A stretch of 64,000 nucleotides of DNA from Lampris incognitus (GCF_029633865.1 NC_079214.1:20366950-20430949); one strand, 5' to 3'; counted from the first letter of the stretch, positions 24,074 through 35,770 are shown. Notes: generated by a model not told the origin, from the sequence alone. Program-made: numbers and translations.

Positions 24074-24583
24074 TACCCAGGGGGCAAAACCCCATTTTTG
24101 GGGGAAAACGCGGGTCGCATGCTGTAAAAGGTTGTTCACCAGAAATCATATCTAGGACCTTCAGGGATCACAACCTGGGTGGACAACCCGAAAAATAAGT
24201 TGCAGGAAAGCTACAGGGAGCGTCCAAAGTTGCCCACCCTGCCTGAACACAGCCATTTGAGGTAGATAGGGTTAAAATTTTAACGAATAGATATCTTCAT
24301 GAAAATCACAGTGTTGATTACTCACATTGAGACACACAAAAAAATTTATTGGAAGTTTTATGAAAAATGTTTTTTTACCAGAGTAAATGACGCATATATA
24401 ATTAAGTATGCACTAATTTGCATAAACACCACATAACTGGTGAACATGGTTTTACAGACTTGTTGTAAAGGGTTGTCTACCAGAAATCCTGTCTAGGACC
24501 TTCAAGGATCACAACTTGGATGGACAACTTGAAAAACAAGTTGCTGGACAGCTACAGGGAGGGTCCATATACCCCCCCCCCCC
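24074..24583 (+). repeat. Left terminal inverted repeat of the nuclease element
   Basis: About 510 bp, inverted relative to 26999-27507. It contains two direct copies of a roughly 105-bp subterminal unit (about 24123-24230 and 24463-24570), recognisable by GGATCACAACCTGGGTGGAC-like cores. The inner edge is a C-run at 24571-24582 that corresponds to the C-rich stretch at the inner edge of the right repeat. Confidence 0.8.
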
Positions 24584-24596
24584 GATCAATATATCT

Positions 24597-26313
24597 ACTG
24601 GTGAGTGTGCAGATGCTATAGTCAAGGACAACCTGTTAAGTGTAAAAGAAATTGGTTTGAAGGCACTGTCTGAGTCACTTACCAGTCATCATAAAAAGAC
24701 AAGTGTTGTTAAGCTTAACACTTTCCACACACAACACATGAAACCAAAGAAGTCTGGGGGGAAAACCTGCACCACTGGCAACAGCAATGAAGTTACTGCC
24801 CTTCTGCATTGCTAGTTGTGGAGAACTCGACATTGTTGACTTTGTAGGCAACCACGAGTACGGTGACCTTCCCCCATCCCTCTTCAAGGAAGATGGCAGT
24901 ATGAGAACTGGCACCAAGTCCAGCCTTGTAAAGGTCCTGAAAGAGGAGACCAAAGTAACCATCAATGCTGATCTACCCCAAAACATCCTCAAGACAGCAG
25001 TACTTGTAGATGCTATGTCTGCCATAAGACACTGGTCTTTTCACAAAGATGAACGATTTGGAGCAATCGCTGACAGATACAAACACCTGCTGCTGACTGA
25101 TGTGCCTCGTGGTACTGAAATAATACACTTCTGTTGTGACAGATACAGTGGAACCAGTATCAAGTCAGCTGAGCAACAACAGAGATATGCTCGATCCAAA
25201 CCAGCCAAAGTGTATGAAGTCAGTGAGCAGTATACAGCTCCAGATCCACATGAGTTTTTTGCTGTGTCTACTAACAAAGCAAACTTGCTGAGCTTTCTCT
25301 GTGAAAGATGGTGTGAGGAGGAGCAACTGGGGAGTGATCTTGGTCCTACTCATCTCTACCTGGGTGGTGGATTCAAGGAAGAGACAAAGAATGTGGTGCT
25401 CTCCGCAGGGTCTGTGATGGATGTTCCTGCTCTGGAATCAACACAGCAGGAGGCTGACACTAGGATAATCCTCTGCACACTCTATACTGTCCAGAATGAG
25501 GGAGTTGAAAGAGTTGTCATACATGCTAATGACACTGATATCATTACAACATGTCTGTACTATGGTGCAACACACTTGAGTGATCTACCAGAGATGTGGG
25601 TTAGAACAGGTCAGAATGCATACCTGCCTATACATGAGATGGTTGTAGCTCTGGGACCTTCACAGTATCGTGCCATGCCATTCATCCACAGTCTGAGTGG
25701 TAGAGACACAACCAGCTACCCATATTTCACTGGGAAGAAGGTATGGTTCAAGAGCAGCATAAGTCGTGACATCCCTGCACTTGAAGACTTTGGTGAGAAC
25801 CCTAGCGATACCATAACCGATGACCTTCTCAATCAGGCGCGGGACCTCACCATATCAGTGTACACATCCACAGCTGATCAGTTTGAGGGGGCTGATCTGG
25901 GCAAATTGAGAGTGTACAAGTTTTTGAACAACAAGTCAACTCTATTAAAGCTTCTACCCCCAACAGAAGATGCATTTATGCTACACCTGAAAAGGGCTGC
26001 ACTGGCAACTATCATTGACAAGAATGCACATATCGCCAAGCCAGAAATTCCCCCATGCACTGAATTTGGTTGGTCTCTGGTTGATGGACACGCAGTTCCT
26101 GTTCCGGCAACAAAGCCAGCCTGACCTGTCTCAATGAAAACGACAATCTCATGTGCATGTGTCAAGGGTTGTCAGAAGAACTGTTCATGTGCAAGGAAGG
26201 CAGTTCCGTGCTACATCGGGTGCCGTTGCCAAGGACTGGCGAGCAAATGCAGCAGAATACATACTGCTAGAGTTGAGAGCAGTGATAGCAGCTGTAACTC
26301 AGAAAGCGAGTGA
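24597..26313 (+). pseudogene. XPG/FEN1-like (PIN-fold) nuclease with CXC-type tail, broken by a frameshift and a TGA
   Basis: Three collinear parts. Part A (open to 24815, useful from about 24597) reads LSVKEIGLKALSESL and LNTFHTQHMKPKK, then GNSNEVTALL before stopping. Part B (24787-26124, 445 residues) continues in another frame, so a small indel lies near 24790-24815. Part B shows the acidic pattern of XPG/FEN1 nucleases: VLVDAMSAI (Asp75), QQEADTRII (Glu222, Asp224), ANDTDII (Asp249, Asp251) and HSLSGRDTTSYPYFTGKK (Asp307), where FEN1 has D, EAEA, EDMD and LLGSDY plus a helix-hairpin region. Part B ends at TGA 26122-26124, but the same frame runs on for 62 codons to 26313. That tail has nine Cys spaced C-x-C-x3-C-x3-C-x-C-x6-C-x3-C-x-C-x6-C, resembling a tesmin/CXC DNA-binding motif. 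The Cys at the expected 'GCD' position is Arg306. The match to XPG is my motif reading. Similar proteins are numerous in invertebrate and fish genomes, but I cannot name a characterised one. Confidence 0.7.
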
Positions 26314-26756
26314 GAAAACATGGGCAAAGTTCTATAAAAGATGTCTTTAAAAAGTCCTGCTTTTCAAATTCTGGGCTAACGTTTTGTGTTCAGCATATTG
26401 TGTTCAAGGTATAAATTATTTTGTTTGTTTCCTGTGTATACTAAAGCATATACCCATCTCATTGTTGTCCTTTAAGGTCCTAGATATGATTTATTTATTT
26501 ATTTTAAATAATTTGTTATAGTTTTGGCACAGATAATTATTTTGTGTTCAGTAAGTACATTGTGTTCAATGTATAAAATAAGAAATAAATCTTACATTAT
26601 TTACAGTTACAGGAATTTTGTTTGCTTCGTGATTAATTTAAGGTATAGGCCCATCTCATGTTTCTACTGGGAACAAACCAAGGTATAAGATCAGAGCATA
26701 TTTTCTAATTTCCATAAGCTGTCTCAATGTGTCTTTACTGTGAACTCTTACAGAGA

Positions 26757-27507
26757 TATTCATTCACAAGGAGGATTGTGCAATATGACCCAACCAGTTT
26801 AAATGCCTGTTTTCGTATGGGGGGGGCATGTTTGGGCACTCCCTGTAGCATTTCAGCAACTTGTTTTCCAGGTTGTCCATCCAGGTTGTGATCCCTGAAG
26901 GTTCTAGATATGATTTCTGCTAGACAACCCTTTACAACATGTTTTATTCATTCACAAGAAGGATTATGCAATATGACCCAACCAGCTTAAATTACTGTTT
27001 TGGTATGGGGGAGGGGCATGTTTGGGCCCTCCCTGTAGCATTTCAGCAACTTGTTTTCCAGGTTGTCCACCCAGGTTGTGATCCCTGAAGGTCCTAGATA
27101 TGATTTCTGCTAGAAAACTCTTTACAACATGTCTGTAAAACCATTTCCTCCGACTGTGATATTTATGCAAATTAGCACATACTTAATTATATATGTGTCA
27201 TTTACTCTGGTAAAAAAACATTTTTGAAAAAACTTCCAATACATTTTTTTGTTTGTCTCAATGTGAGTAATCAACACTGTGATTTTCATGCAGATATCTA
27301 TTGGTTAAAATTTTAACCCTATCTACCCCTATTGGTTAACGTTCATAGGCCTGGTGGGCAACTTTGGACGCTTCTTGTAGCTTTCCTGCAACTTGTTTTC
27401 CCGGTTGTCCACCCAGGTTGTGATCCATGTAGGCCCTAGATATGATTTCTGGAGAACAACCTTTTACAGCATCCGACCCGTGCAAAAATCAGTTTGCCCC
27501 CTGGGTA
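26757..27507 (-). repeat. Right terminal inverted repeat with an extra 188-bp tandem duplication
   Basis: The outer part (26999-27507) is the inverted partner of the left end. Inside it, 26757-26944 and 26945-27132 are two head-to-tail copies of one 188-bp unit, each starting ATTCATTCACAAG. As a result the right end carries three copies of the 105-bp subterminal unit (about 26833-26940, 27025-27130, 27370-27476) against two on the left. A further shard, TCCTAGATATGATTT, lies at about 26478-26492. Confidence 0.75.
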
Positions 27508-27510
27508 CAA

Positions 27511-28914
27511 AGTGAAACTGGTGAGTGAAATGATATCATACGCACAATGATTAAAAACCACAAAAATAAGACCGAGATGGTATAAAAACGAAATTTTTGT
27601 CAAAATTGGGGTTTCATGATGGATATGCATGGAGTGCCAGAAACACTTCAAGAGGGAGGCATTGCTGCAAATTATGCATCATATGAGCTGGAGCAATTAA
27701 TATCCTCTTTTACTGTGAAATTAATGAATAACGTACTGCCTTTTTTTTCTGAAAATGTACATAATTGTACATTACATGAAAAGAATGAACTGACACCTTC
27801 TAGGTCAGAGCACTGGGATGTTTAAAATGTTTACTCCTGGTACTGTACACAGTCGTTCCTTTTTATGTGTCATCTACACAGATGTTTCTGCTGTGCTTTG
27901 GTACTTTTCAGTATATTTGTACTTTGTCACGTGATTCTGAAAACTGATATTTTCCAGTTTCTTTTTACATTTGTGGGAATGAATATGATAGACAAGTGTT
28001 AAAAAGTAAATAAAACAGGAAGTCAAGAAATGGGAAGTTTTATATTGCATTGTTAGAATTAATTCATAGTACTTAAAAAACACAGTAACAAGAAAATATT
28101 CAGAAAAATATTCAAAGTGAGTCTCCTTATTAAGATGCAAATAATACAATTCATTGAAGAAGAAAAAACACATAAAACTGTATGCAGCGTGGTATATCTT
28201 TAAGCACAAACCTCTCAGGGTTCAGGGCACAGAAAACATTAACCCACCAACATAGGTTTAACTTAATAGTGTCTTCCTCAATATATGCCCCAAAAGCTGA
28301 AAATTTGTGTTTTTTGGCACCAACAGAATCACAATGGTACAACAGAAATATGTTGTGAAAAATTATGCCATCTTCTGGTACTTTTCACTGGACAAATCAG
28401 ACCTGGGCAGTGCTGAGGGCATGAAAAATTCTGATTGCTCTCATTTACTTGGAGAGGACGGCTGTACAGTGCCAGACTCCTCCAGAGACATTAGCTACTC
28501 TTGAGCAGATTAGCGGGCGAAAATGATTCATTAACACAATGTCAAAAAATATATATATACCGTTTTGGTGCCTGAACAAAAGAAATTTTAGTCTTTGCAG
28601 TCTTGATGTGAGGAAACTTCTCCTAAGCCTGCCATACAGGCACAGTGAGTCCTAATAAGTCTCATAGTTCCTGCACAGCAATGCATGGCTGGATCAGGAT
28701 TAAGATAAATGGCCCTGAGTGCTTCCCCAGCACAAGTGAAACACAAAATGAAGTATATTGTTGACTGCATGCTATTAATCGAGTTAGCCTGTATCTAGAC
28801 TAGAATGCTGCTAATATAAGCAATTAGACCTATAGCTGATCAAATTAGATGGCTGATTTAAGCTGGTAACCACTCAGAATAGTAGAAAAAACAATTTGAA
28901 GACTGAATATATCC
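27511..28914. other. Intronic, nothing recognised
   Basis: AT-rich sequence right of the nuclease element; short open frames only. Confidence 0.55.
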
Positions 28915-29112
28915 ATCTGTCCATTATCAGAATCAGAATCAGAAACACTTTGTAATTTCATTTCATGCACTTGCGCACATGAAATGAAATGAAATATAAT
29001 TACCCTCAGCCCACAGCAGTGCAACACAAAGACAAAAACACATATCCAGAAACTACAAGAACACATATATCCAAACTAACACATATATCTAAACTAAAAA
29101 AAAAATAAATAA
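28915..29112. mobile_element. LINE 3'-end remnant, tentative
   Basis: Tandem CAGAATCAGAAT, CACTTTGTAATTTCATTTCA, an inverted repeat around 28963-28996 (ATTTCATTTCATG / CATGAAATGAAAT) and a terminal A-rich run to 29112. This resembles the ends of fish LINEs. The boundary is uncertain. Confidence 0.4.
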
Positions 29113-29460
29113 AAAAAAAACTGTCCATGAGAACAAACGCCAGCCAGGATGACTGTCGGAACTGCCGGTCTGCATGGGCTAGCAGTTAGCTTAGCCTGCC
29201 CCGCTTCCACATCCTGTCAGACCACCCTCAGTGTTTCCTCTTTGGGTGCAGCTCCGGTCAGGGCCGTGGCAATTACCCGCTTAATCCAATTCAGGATCCT
29301 GGAGGCATCTATTGTTTTTCTAACCCACTTTAGGACCAACTTCCGTGTGACGAAAGTGTTCGCATGCCTCCCATTGGCTAACCCTCACCCCGCCCTAACC
29401 CTAACCTTAACCAACCGAGAGGCAGAGTTCCTGGAGTGCTGTTGGGACAAACAAAATAAG

Positions 29461-29776
29461 GCATCCTGGAGCCTATCCCAGCAGGCACTGGGGCAGAAGG
29501 CAGGGAGACACCTTGAACAGGTCTCCAGTCTAACAAACACCCCCCCCCCCACACACACACACACACACACACAGCCACTCACACACCATTCACACCAACA
29601 GACAATTTAGAGACTCCAATTCCCCTAACATGCATGGTTTTTTTTGCAGTGTGGAAGGGATGCCCACACACACATGAAGACAACATGCAAACTCCACACA
29701 GACAGGCTGGAGTCAAACCCAGGTCCATCTTGCCGTGAGGCGACAATGCTAACTAACTAGGCCACCGTGCCGCCTG
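29461..29776 (-). mobile_element. SINE family B, minus strand, with internal (CA)n
   Basis: The reverse-complement head AGGCGGCACGGTGGCC ends at 29776 and the body runs to GCATCCTGGAGCCTATCCC. A C-run plus (CA)n at 29541-29572 sits at the same internal position as in the copy at 7191. Confidence 0.85.
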
Positions 29777-30081
29777 TCTTCTTAATACACATCACAGCTT
29801 AATATCAGTCTTCCAATAAGGAGTGTTACTAGCATCACGTTACCCACCCTCGACAAAAGCTGGTCCTATCATAGCTAGCTAGTACTGGCAGAGTGCTACA
29901 CTCATGGTAACAAACAATATATTACTTGTAGTGCAAGGCTTCGGTTCAAATAAATCTTACTAGTGACACTAGGACAGCTTATAACTTGTTACTAGTGCGG
30001 CTTTACTATCATATCTCCAAGACCTGACTACAATGCCCACTTATTTAACCACTGGTACCACCCACGGTAATCACCATTATG

Positions 30082-30084
<3 letters not shown>

Positions 30085-30152
<68 letters not shown>
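30085..30152. repeat. (CA)n microsatellite
   Basis: About 33 CA units ending in CGTGTATTAAT. Confidence 0.94.
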
Positions 30153-30155
<3 letters not shown>

Positions 30156-30159
30156 TATT

Positions 30160-33100
30160 AATTTTGGAGTGAAGCATGTTTATCTACTGTATCCATTTTA
30201 ATTTTGCTCATTAGAGTGCCAAAAAAAAGAATTCAAAACATTATTCAAGATGCAGACTTCTGACTTTTCCTAAAAACAAAAAAGATAAACCAAAGATGTA
30301 ATCTGACATCTAAACGTAACCCTTCATATCTGCTGTACAAACATGCACAACAAAAAGTGGGCTATTTTCTAATCACCAGGTTACCTTGCAAATACTATAG
30401 ATCTGTGGTTTGTTTGCATTTTTTTAAGGAAAAACAGAGTACAATGCCCATTATCACCTGAGTCAAGGAGTTTAGGGATGTTCTGTGCGACTATGTAAGT
30501 TTTCAGTTGGCTTCAGCACCAGTGGCACCCAGCCAAACTGGTAGCTGTACTGTTTTTGGTAAACAGAGTAATTCCAATTCTTAGGAGTGGGATTTCATGA
30601 CAAGCTGTCTGGAGCCCCTCAGCCCACATGCACCCTCCTGCATACAGGGATGTGGCCCGGTGTTATGGCCTGCAGCTGGTGGAGACATGACGAAATATTT
30701 CTGAGATTTAAGAGATGCTCAGAGGGATTCTTGTAGGTATTAGAGAAGTTAAAATCATATATCACAAGTTTCAGTGAAAATGCCGAATTTGTGGGTGTAT
30801 TTTACGTAAAACAATCATGAAGATGCAGAAACTATAAAAACTGGGCAAATTCATAAAAGGTATCTAAAAGAAAGAGATAAAAACAAACACATTAATGGGA
30901 TGGTTGGGAGAGCTACAGCTGCAGCACAACAACCAAAGGAAATAAGTATTACTCAGGGAAGTGGGACTCTCCTTTGGGGTCAGCATTGGGACCTATATAC
31001 CACTTTCCCCTTCAGCAAGCAGATTAAATTAGATAATAGATAGCAGTGTTGTGGGCCAGGTAGGAAAGGTCATTATGTGACAAAAGTTTGCTCAAGGCAC
31101 CTCTCTGACCAAAACAGAAGGTCATGTATGTAACTGGCGGGCAATAGCACAAATGAATGTCCTTAATCTGACAATTGTAACTGCCCTGCTCATGGCCACC
31201 ATGGCCCCTTTGCATATAGATATACAAACAGCTTCAGGAAAAGCAAAGGGTAAAATGCTTAGTAACAAAACAAAACAAAAAAGACAAAGAAGAAAGTCAT
31301 TGTTACACTTTCTTGATGTGATTCCCCCTCTGAATGTTGTTACCTCAATCAAATCAATGGAAATATCGTTAATTGAGAAAGAAAACTCGGACGGTGACTA
31401 CAGATGAGTGCTTGGAGAACCTGAGTGCTCTTTAAAGCCTGGCTTCAAAGTGCTTCAAAGTGAATTCAAAGCCTTAACATCTTGGTTAAAACTTTATTAG
31501 GTCCCCATCATAAATCATGAACAGCACATTGACCTGGCATTAAGCAAATAAGATCTTTATTCATCTATCCGATTGATGAAAAATTCTTGCATAATATATA
31601 ACGGTCAAAATTTTGAGGTTTTTTTTTTCTTGCAGCTACCTAGCTGTAGCCTTTTGCATGTGCACTTTAGGGAATATAGTCTGTAAAATTTCTAATTTTT
31701 TCAAAATGAAACATTGAAATGAGATTGCAAATGGTTGTAAATGTATTAATTTGATCAAAGAGAACACAAAAAAAAATAAAAATCAATGAACCAGTATTGA
31801 GTCCTTCAAATGAAAAAACGGTTCATGTTCCAAACAATGCATCAACTTCAAGTGTTGCTGGTGCCTATCACCTTCTCCCTGTGGTTCAGAAAGGTATTGA
31901 ATGCTTCGAAATAAAGACTCCCTGGGAACAAAGGAAATACAGTTCCACCTGCAAACATTGCATCCTACATAAGTCCAGAGCACCAGAATAGCTCTGTGAT
32001 CCTCAAACACACATTAACTTAGGTTGACTGAGGGCAATACCTTACTATCTAAAAGAAACCCAAAATTGGCCAAGAACATAACAGCACAAAGCAGATGTCC
32101 ACTGCCCCCACCAGCTGCTTGGGAGAACACTGGGCACAGCTAACCTTCATTGTCTATTAGTGTTGCATACCCACACACAGGTGGAGCGACCAACAGTGTG
32201 CTGGGGTTTAATGTGCAGCAAACGACTCTATCGCAAGTGTTTTTCCTCTTCTAGTACCACGAATATACAAGAATGTAAGATAAATTTGTGCAAAGACAGC
32301 TGTATATTCTGACACATGTTACAATGACAGGTCAGTTAAAGTCAAAAGGATTAGCAGTGGCACAAAAAGGTAAAACCAAGTCTGTTGAGGCAGTCAGTAA
32401 GATGTGTCTTAGCTGCTGACTCACCTACAGAGTATGTTAGATACATTTTCCAAAGATGAAGATAATGAGCAAATGAAGAGGCTGTCTGATTTTGCTCAGG
32501 GAATTTCATGTATACCCATGCATACTAAACTAATTACAATGACTTAAGCTCACTGTTCTTGCATGCAGTTTTATCTGTATGCACTTTATTTGCCTTTTTT
32601 TTGTTGTTGTTGCCTTTACATGTTTTGTATTAAAAGCAACCGTCAGAATCCTCAAGAACATATACAGACAAGAGCTTCAAGGATTTCATATAATATTCAC
32701 ATAATATTTGATGATCTTATATTCTTTGATGTTTGTTTACATCCCAGTGGAATACGTAAAGTCATTTTTTTTAAACCCACTGCAACTTTCACAAAAACGT
32801 TCATAATTTCTTACTGATTGATATTAATGAAGTCCTCCAGGCACATTACATCATCTACAATATTATATGACACTACACTATGATGAATTGTTGCGCTGCA
32901 CAACAGTGTTGTGGCTCCAGCATGGCCGGTGTCTTATCTGACCTTTACAGTTCCTTGCAATTGAAGACACAGGAGAGACAGAAAGTCTCCCAGGGCCGTC
33001 CTCAGACAGAAGGTGCACGTAAGCTGTCTTCAAAATGCAAAGACCCATAGACCTTTTATGCTGTGCAGACACCTAATACTGGGGTTATTTAATCTATCCA

Positions 33101-33290
33101 CACACTTTCAGAAATATGGGCCCTGACAGGCTTAAGGACTGATAAAATTAGGATGGCTAAAGGCTTGAAATTGGCTTTATTGACCGACTTGTGCGCTCTA
33201 CCCCTGTATGAATGCAGTTACTGTACGTTTGTCATAGCTATCTATGTAAGATGCCAATGTATAACTGCATTTGATGTTTTATAATAAAAT
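30160..33290. other. Intronic, 3.1 kb without recognised elements
   Basis: The longest stretch of the big intron in which I see no repeat family and no exon. Short open frames at 31153-31407 and 31797-31991 match nothing. Confidence 0.55.
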
Positions 33291-33297
33291 ACTCTTT

Positions 33298-33652
33298 ATT
33301 AGTCATTTTGTACACACATACAAATGAAATTTACTCTCTGCATTTAACCCATCCTAGCTGTGTATCTAAGAGCAGTGGGCAGCTGCTGTACAGCACCCGG
33401 GGACCAACTCCAGTTATTTCTTCCATTGCCTTGGTCAGGGGCACAGACATGAGTATCAACCATAACATGCATATCTTTTTGATGGTGGAAGGAAACCAGA
33501 GCGCCTGGAGGAAACCCATGCAGACACGGGGAGAACATGCAAACTCCACACAAAAAGGACCTGGAATGGCTTGGGGTTTGAACCCAGGACCTTCTTGCTG
33601 TGAGGCAACAGCGCAAACCACTGGGCCATTGTGCCTTTCCATTTTTGTCTGA
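33298..33652 (-). mobile_element. SINE family C, full length, tRNA-derived
   Basis: Minus strand: head GGCACAATGGCCCAGTGG with box B GGTTCAAACCCC, then GTGTGGAGTTTGCATGTTC, and a tail different from family B: ACTGGAGTTGGTCCCCGGG, TAGGATGGGTTAAATGCAG and TACAAAATGACTAATAAAG. Head and first body segment are shared with family B, while the 3' half is not. Confidence 0.8.
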
Positions 33653-33774
33653 AGCATACCAAGAAGAAATTCATAGAAACTTTGGCCCAGCTTATATGTT
33701 ATCAATTTCTGAATCTTTGAATTTGTAGAGTAAAAGGACGCATAGAATTAGAATCAGTGTTTCTTGGCACAAAT

Positions 33775-35484
33775 GGGCATGTTGATGAAGGGAACAGAGG
33801 TGATGAGAAGGTGATGGGTAGGTATGGTGTCAAGGAGAGAAATGTGGAAGGACAGATGGTGGTAGATTTTGCGAAAAGGATGGAAATTGGTGTGATGAAT
33901 ACATATTTCAACAAGAGGGAGGAACACAGGGTGACGTACAAGAGTGAAGGAAAGTGCACACAGGTGGACTACATCTTATGTAGAAGGCGTGATCTGAAAG
34001 GGATTGGAGACTGCAAGGTGGTGACGGGAGAACGTAGGCAGAGCTGAAGATAGAATGGTGTATGTTGAAGAAGGAAGACTGTTGTGTGGAGTTCAGGCAG
34101 GAGTTAAGACAGGTACTGGGTGGTAGTGAAGAGTTGCCAGATAGCTGGGCAAGCACTGCAGAAATAGTGAGGGAGACAGCTAGGAAGGTACTTGGTGTGT
34201 CATCAGGACAGAGGAAGGAAGACAAGGAGACTTGGTGGTGGAATGAGGAAGTATAGCAAAGTATACAGAGGAAAAGGTTGGCAAAGAAGAAGTGGGATGG
34301 TCAGAGAGATGAAGAAAGTAGACAGAGGTACAAGGGGATGCAGCGTAAAGTGAAGAGAGAGGTGGCAAAGGCAAAGGAAAAGGCGTATGGTGAGTTGTAT
34401 GAGAGGGACCGAGCTGGGAAAGATGTGCAGCAGGTTAGGGCAATCAAGGATAGAGATGGAAATGTACTGACAAGCGAGGAGAGTGTGCTAAGAAGGTGGA
34501 AGGAATACTTTAAGGGGCTGATGAATGAAGAAAATGAGAGAGAGAGAAGGTTGGATGATGTGGGGATAGTGAATCGGGAAGTGCTGTGGATTAGCAAGGA
34601 GGAAGTGAGGGCAGCTATGAAGAGGATGAAGAGTGGAAAGGCAGTTGGTCCTGATGGCATACCTGTGGAGGCATGGAGATGTTTAAGAGAGATGGCAGTG
34701 GAGTTTTTAAACTAGATTGTTTAACACAATCTTGGAAAGTCAGAGGATGCCTGAGGAGTGGAGAAGAAGCAGTATGCACTGGAGAGAAGAGGAATGAAAG
34801 ATAGTAGGGGCAAGACATAATTCCTATCCATGAATGAGAGGGAGGACAGTGGAACGGTGAGGATGCCAGGAGTAGAGGTGACGAAGGCGTATGAGTTTAA
34901 ATACTTGGGGTCAACTGTCCAAAGTAACAGAGAGTGCAGAAGAGAGGTGAAGAAGACAGTGCAGGCAGGGTGGAGTGGGTGGAGAAGAGTGTCAGGAGTG
35001 ATTTGCGACAGAAGGGTACCACCAAGATTTCAAAGGAAAGTTTACAAGATGGTTGTGAGACCAGCTATGTTATATGGTTTGGAGACAGTGGCACTGACGA
35101 AAAGACAGGAGGTGGAGCTGAAGGTGGCAGAGTTGAAGATGCTCAGATTTACACTGGGAGTGACGAAGAAGGACACGTTTAGGAATGATTATATTAGTGG
35201 GACCGCTCAGGTTGGATGGTTTGGAGATAAAGCAAGAGAGGCAAGATTGAGATGGCTTGGATATGTACGAAGGAGAGATGCTGGGTATATTGGGAGAAGG
35301 ATGCTGAATATGGAGCTGCCAGGGAAGAGGAAAAGAGGAAGGCCAAAGACGAGGTTTATGGATGTGGTGAGGGAGAACATGCAGGTGGCTGGTGTGACAG
35401 AGGAAGATGCAGAGGACAGGAAGAGATGGAAATGGATGATCTGCTGTGGCGACCCCTAACGGGAGCAGCCGAAAGTACTAGTTG
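33775..35484 (+). mobile_element. RTE-like LINE with reverse-transcriptase core deleted (copy 3)
   Basis: Begins in the AP endonuclease domain (GHVDEGNRGDEKVMGRYGV, THEN VNTYF-type YFNKREEHRVTYKSEGK, CTQVDYILCRRRDL). It continues through ETARKVLGVSSGQRKEDKET and GKAVGPDGIPVEAWRCL, then jumps at about 34765 to YALERRG-equivalent sequence. Relative to copy 1 about 580 bp are missing, including DLKKAYDRV and the FADD region. The C-terminus is well kept (YEFKYLGSTVQSNRECRREV, MLYGLETVALTKRQEVELK). It ends CCTAACGGGAGCAGCCG. Direct repeats CTTGGCACAAAT at 33763-33774 and 35485-35496 are the likely target duplication. Confidence 0.88.
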
Positions 35485-35770
35485 CTTGGCACAAATTACT
35501 ATGGGTAATGATTTCTTTGCAAACAGGGCTGACTAGTTTGAATTTTTTAAGTGCATGATGATGTATGGAAGGTGTAGTAATAAATAATTGCCTCTTCAAA
35601 AAAAACAGAGGAACCAATTGTGCACATATCCAGAAAAAATATTTAGTTGCAAGACAAAAATTACAAAACAAAGAACAAAGGAGTGAGCTCTGCACACTGA
35701 AATACTCCCAATGCTTATTTTAATTGGCAACCGTTGTTCTATATTTTTTTTAAAAGAAAAAAAGAAGGTG

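Larger units (their letters stand above)
24074..27507 (+). mobile_element. Long-TIR DNA-transposon-like element carrying an XPG/FEN1-like nuclease gene
   Basis: Both ends carry the 15-mer TACCCAGGGGGCAAA in inverted orientation (24074-24088 and 27493-27507). The similarity continues inward for about 510 bp (left 24074-24583, right 26999-27507). The ends are flanked by CAA on each side (24071-24073, 27508-27510), a possible 3-bp target-site duplication; a TA duplication is the alternative if the TIR starts two bases in. The interior holds one gene, described separately, whose product looks like an XPG/FEN-type nuclease with a cysteine-rich tail; no DDE/D transposase is visible. Academ transposons (3-4-bp duplications, and as I recall a lineage with an XPG-like nuclease) are the closest known comparison. 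It could therefore be a deleted Academ-like element or an unclassified type. It lies in the large tmem266 intron, antisense to that gene. Confidence 0.75.

Noticed and set aside
24787..26124. Host gene encoding a 445-residue protein
   Set aside because: It is enclosed by long inverted repeats, its N-terminal part is in another frame and its tail lies beyond a stop, so a mobile-element pseudogene is more likely.
29388..29413. Interstitial telomere repeat (CCCTAACCCTAACC)
   Set aside because: Only about two units with drifted neighbours; too short to be meaningful.
31153..31407. 84-residue open frame in the large intron
   Set aside because: No motif, no splice signals, no known match; probably chance.
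33775..34050. A stand-alone endonuclease gene
   Set aside because: The APE-type sequence is the 5' part of the LINE copy ending at 35484, flanked by that copy's target duplication.
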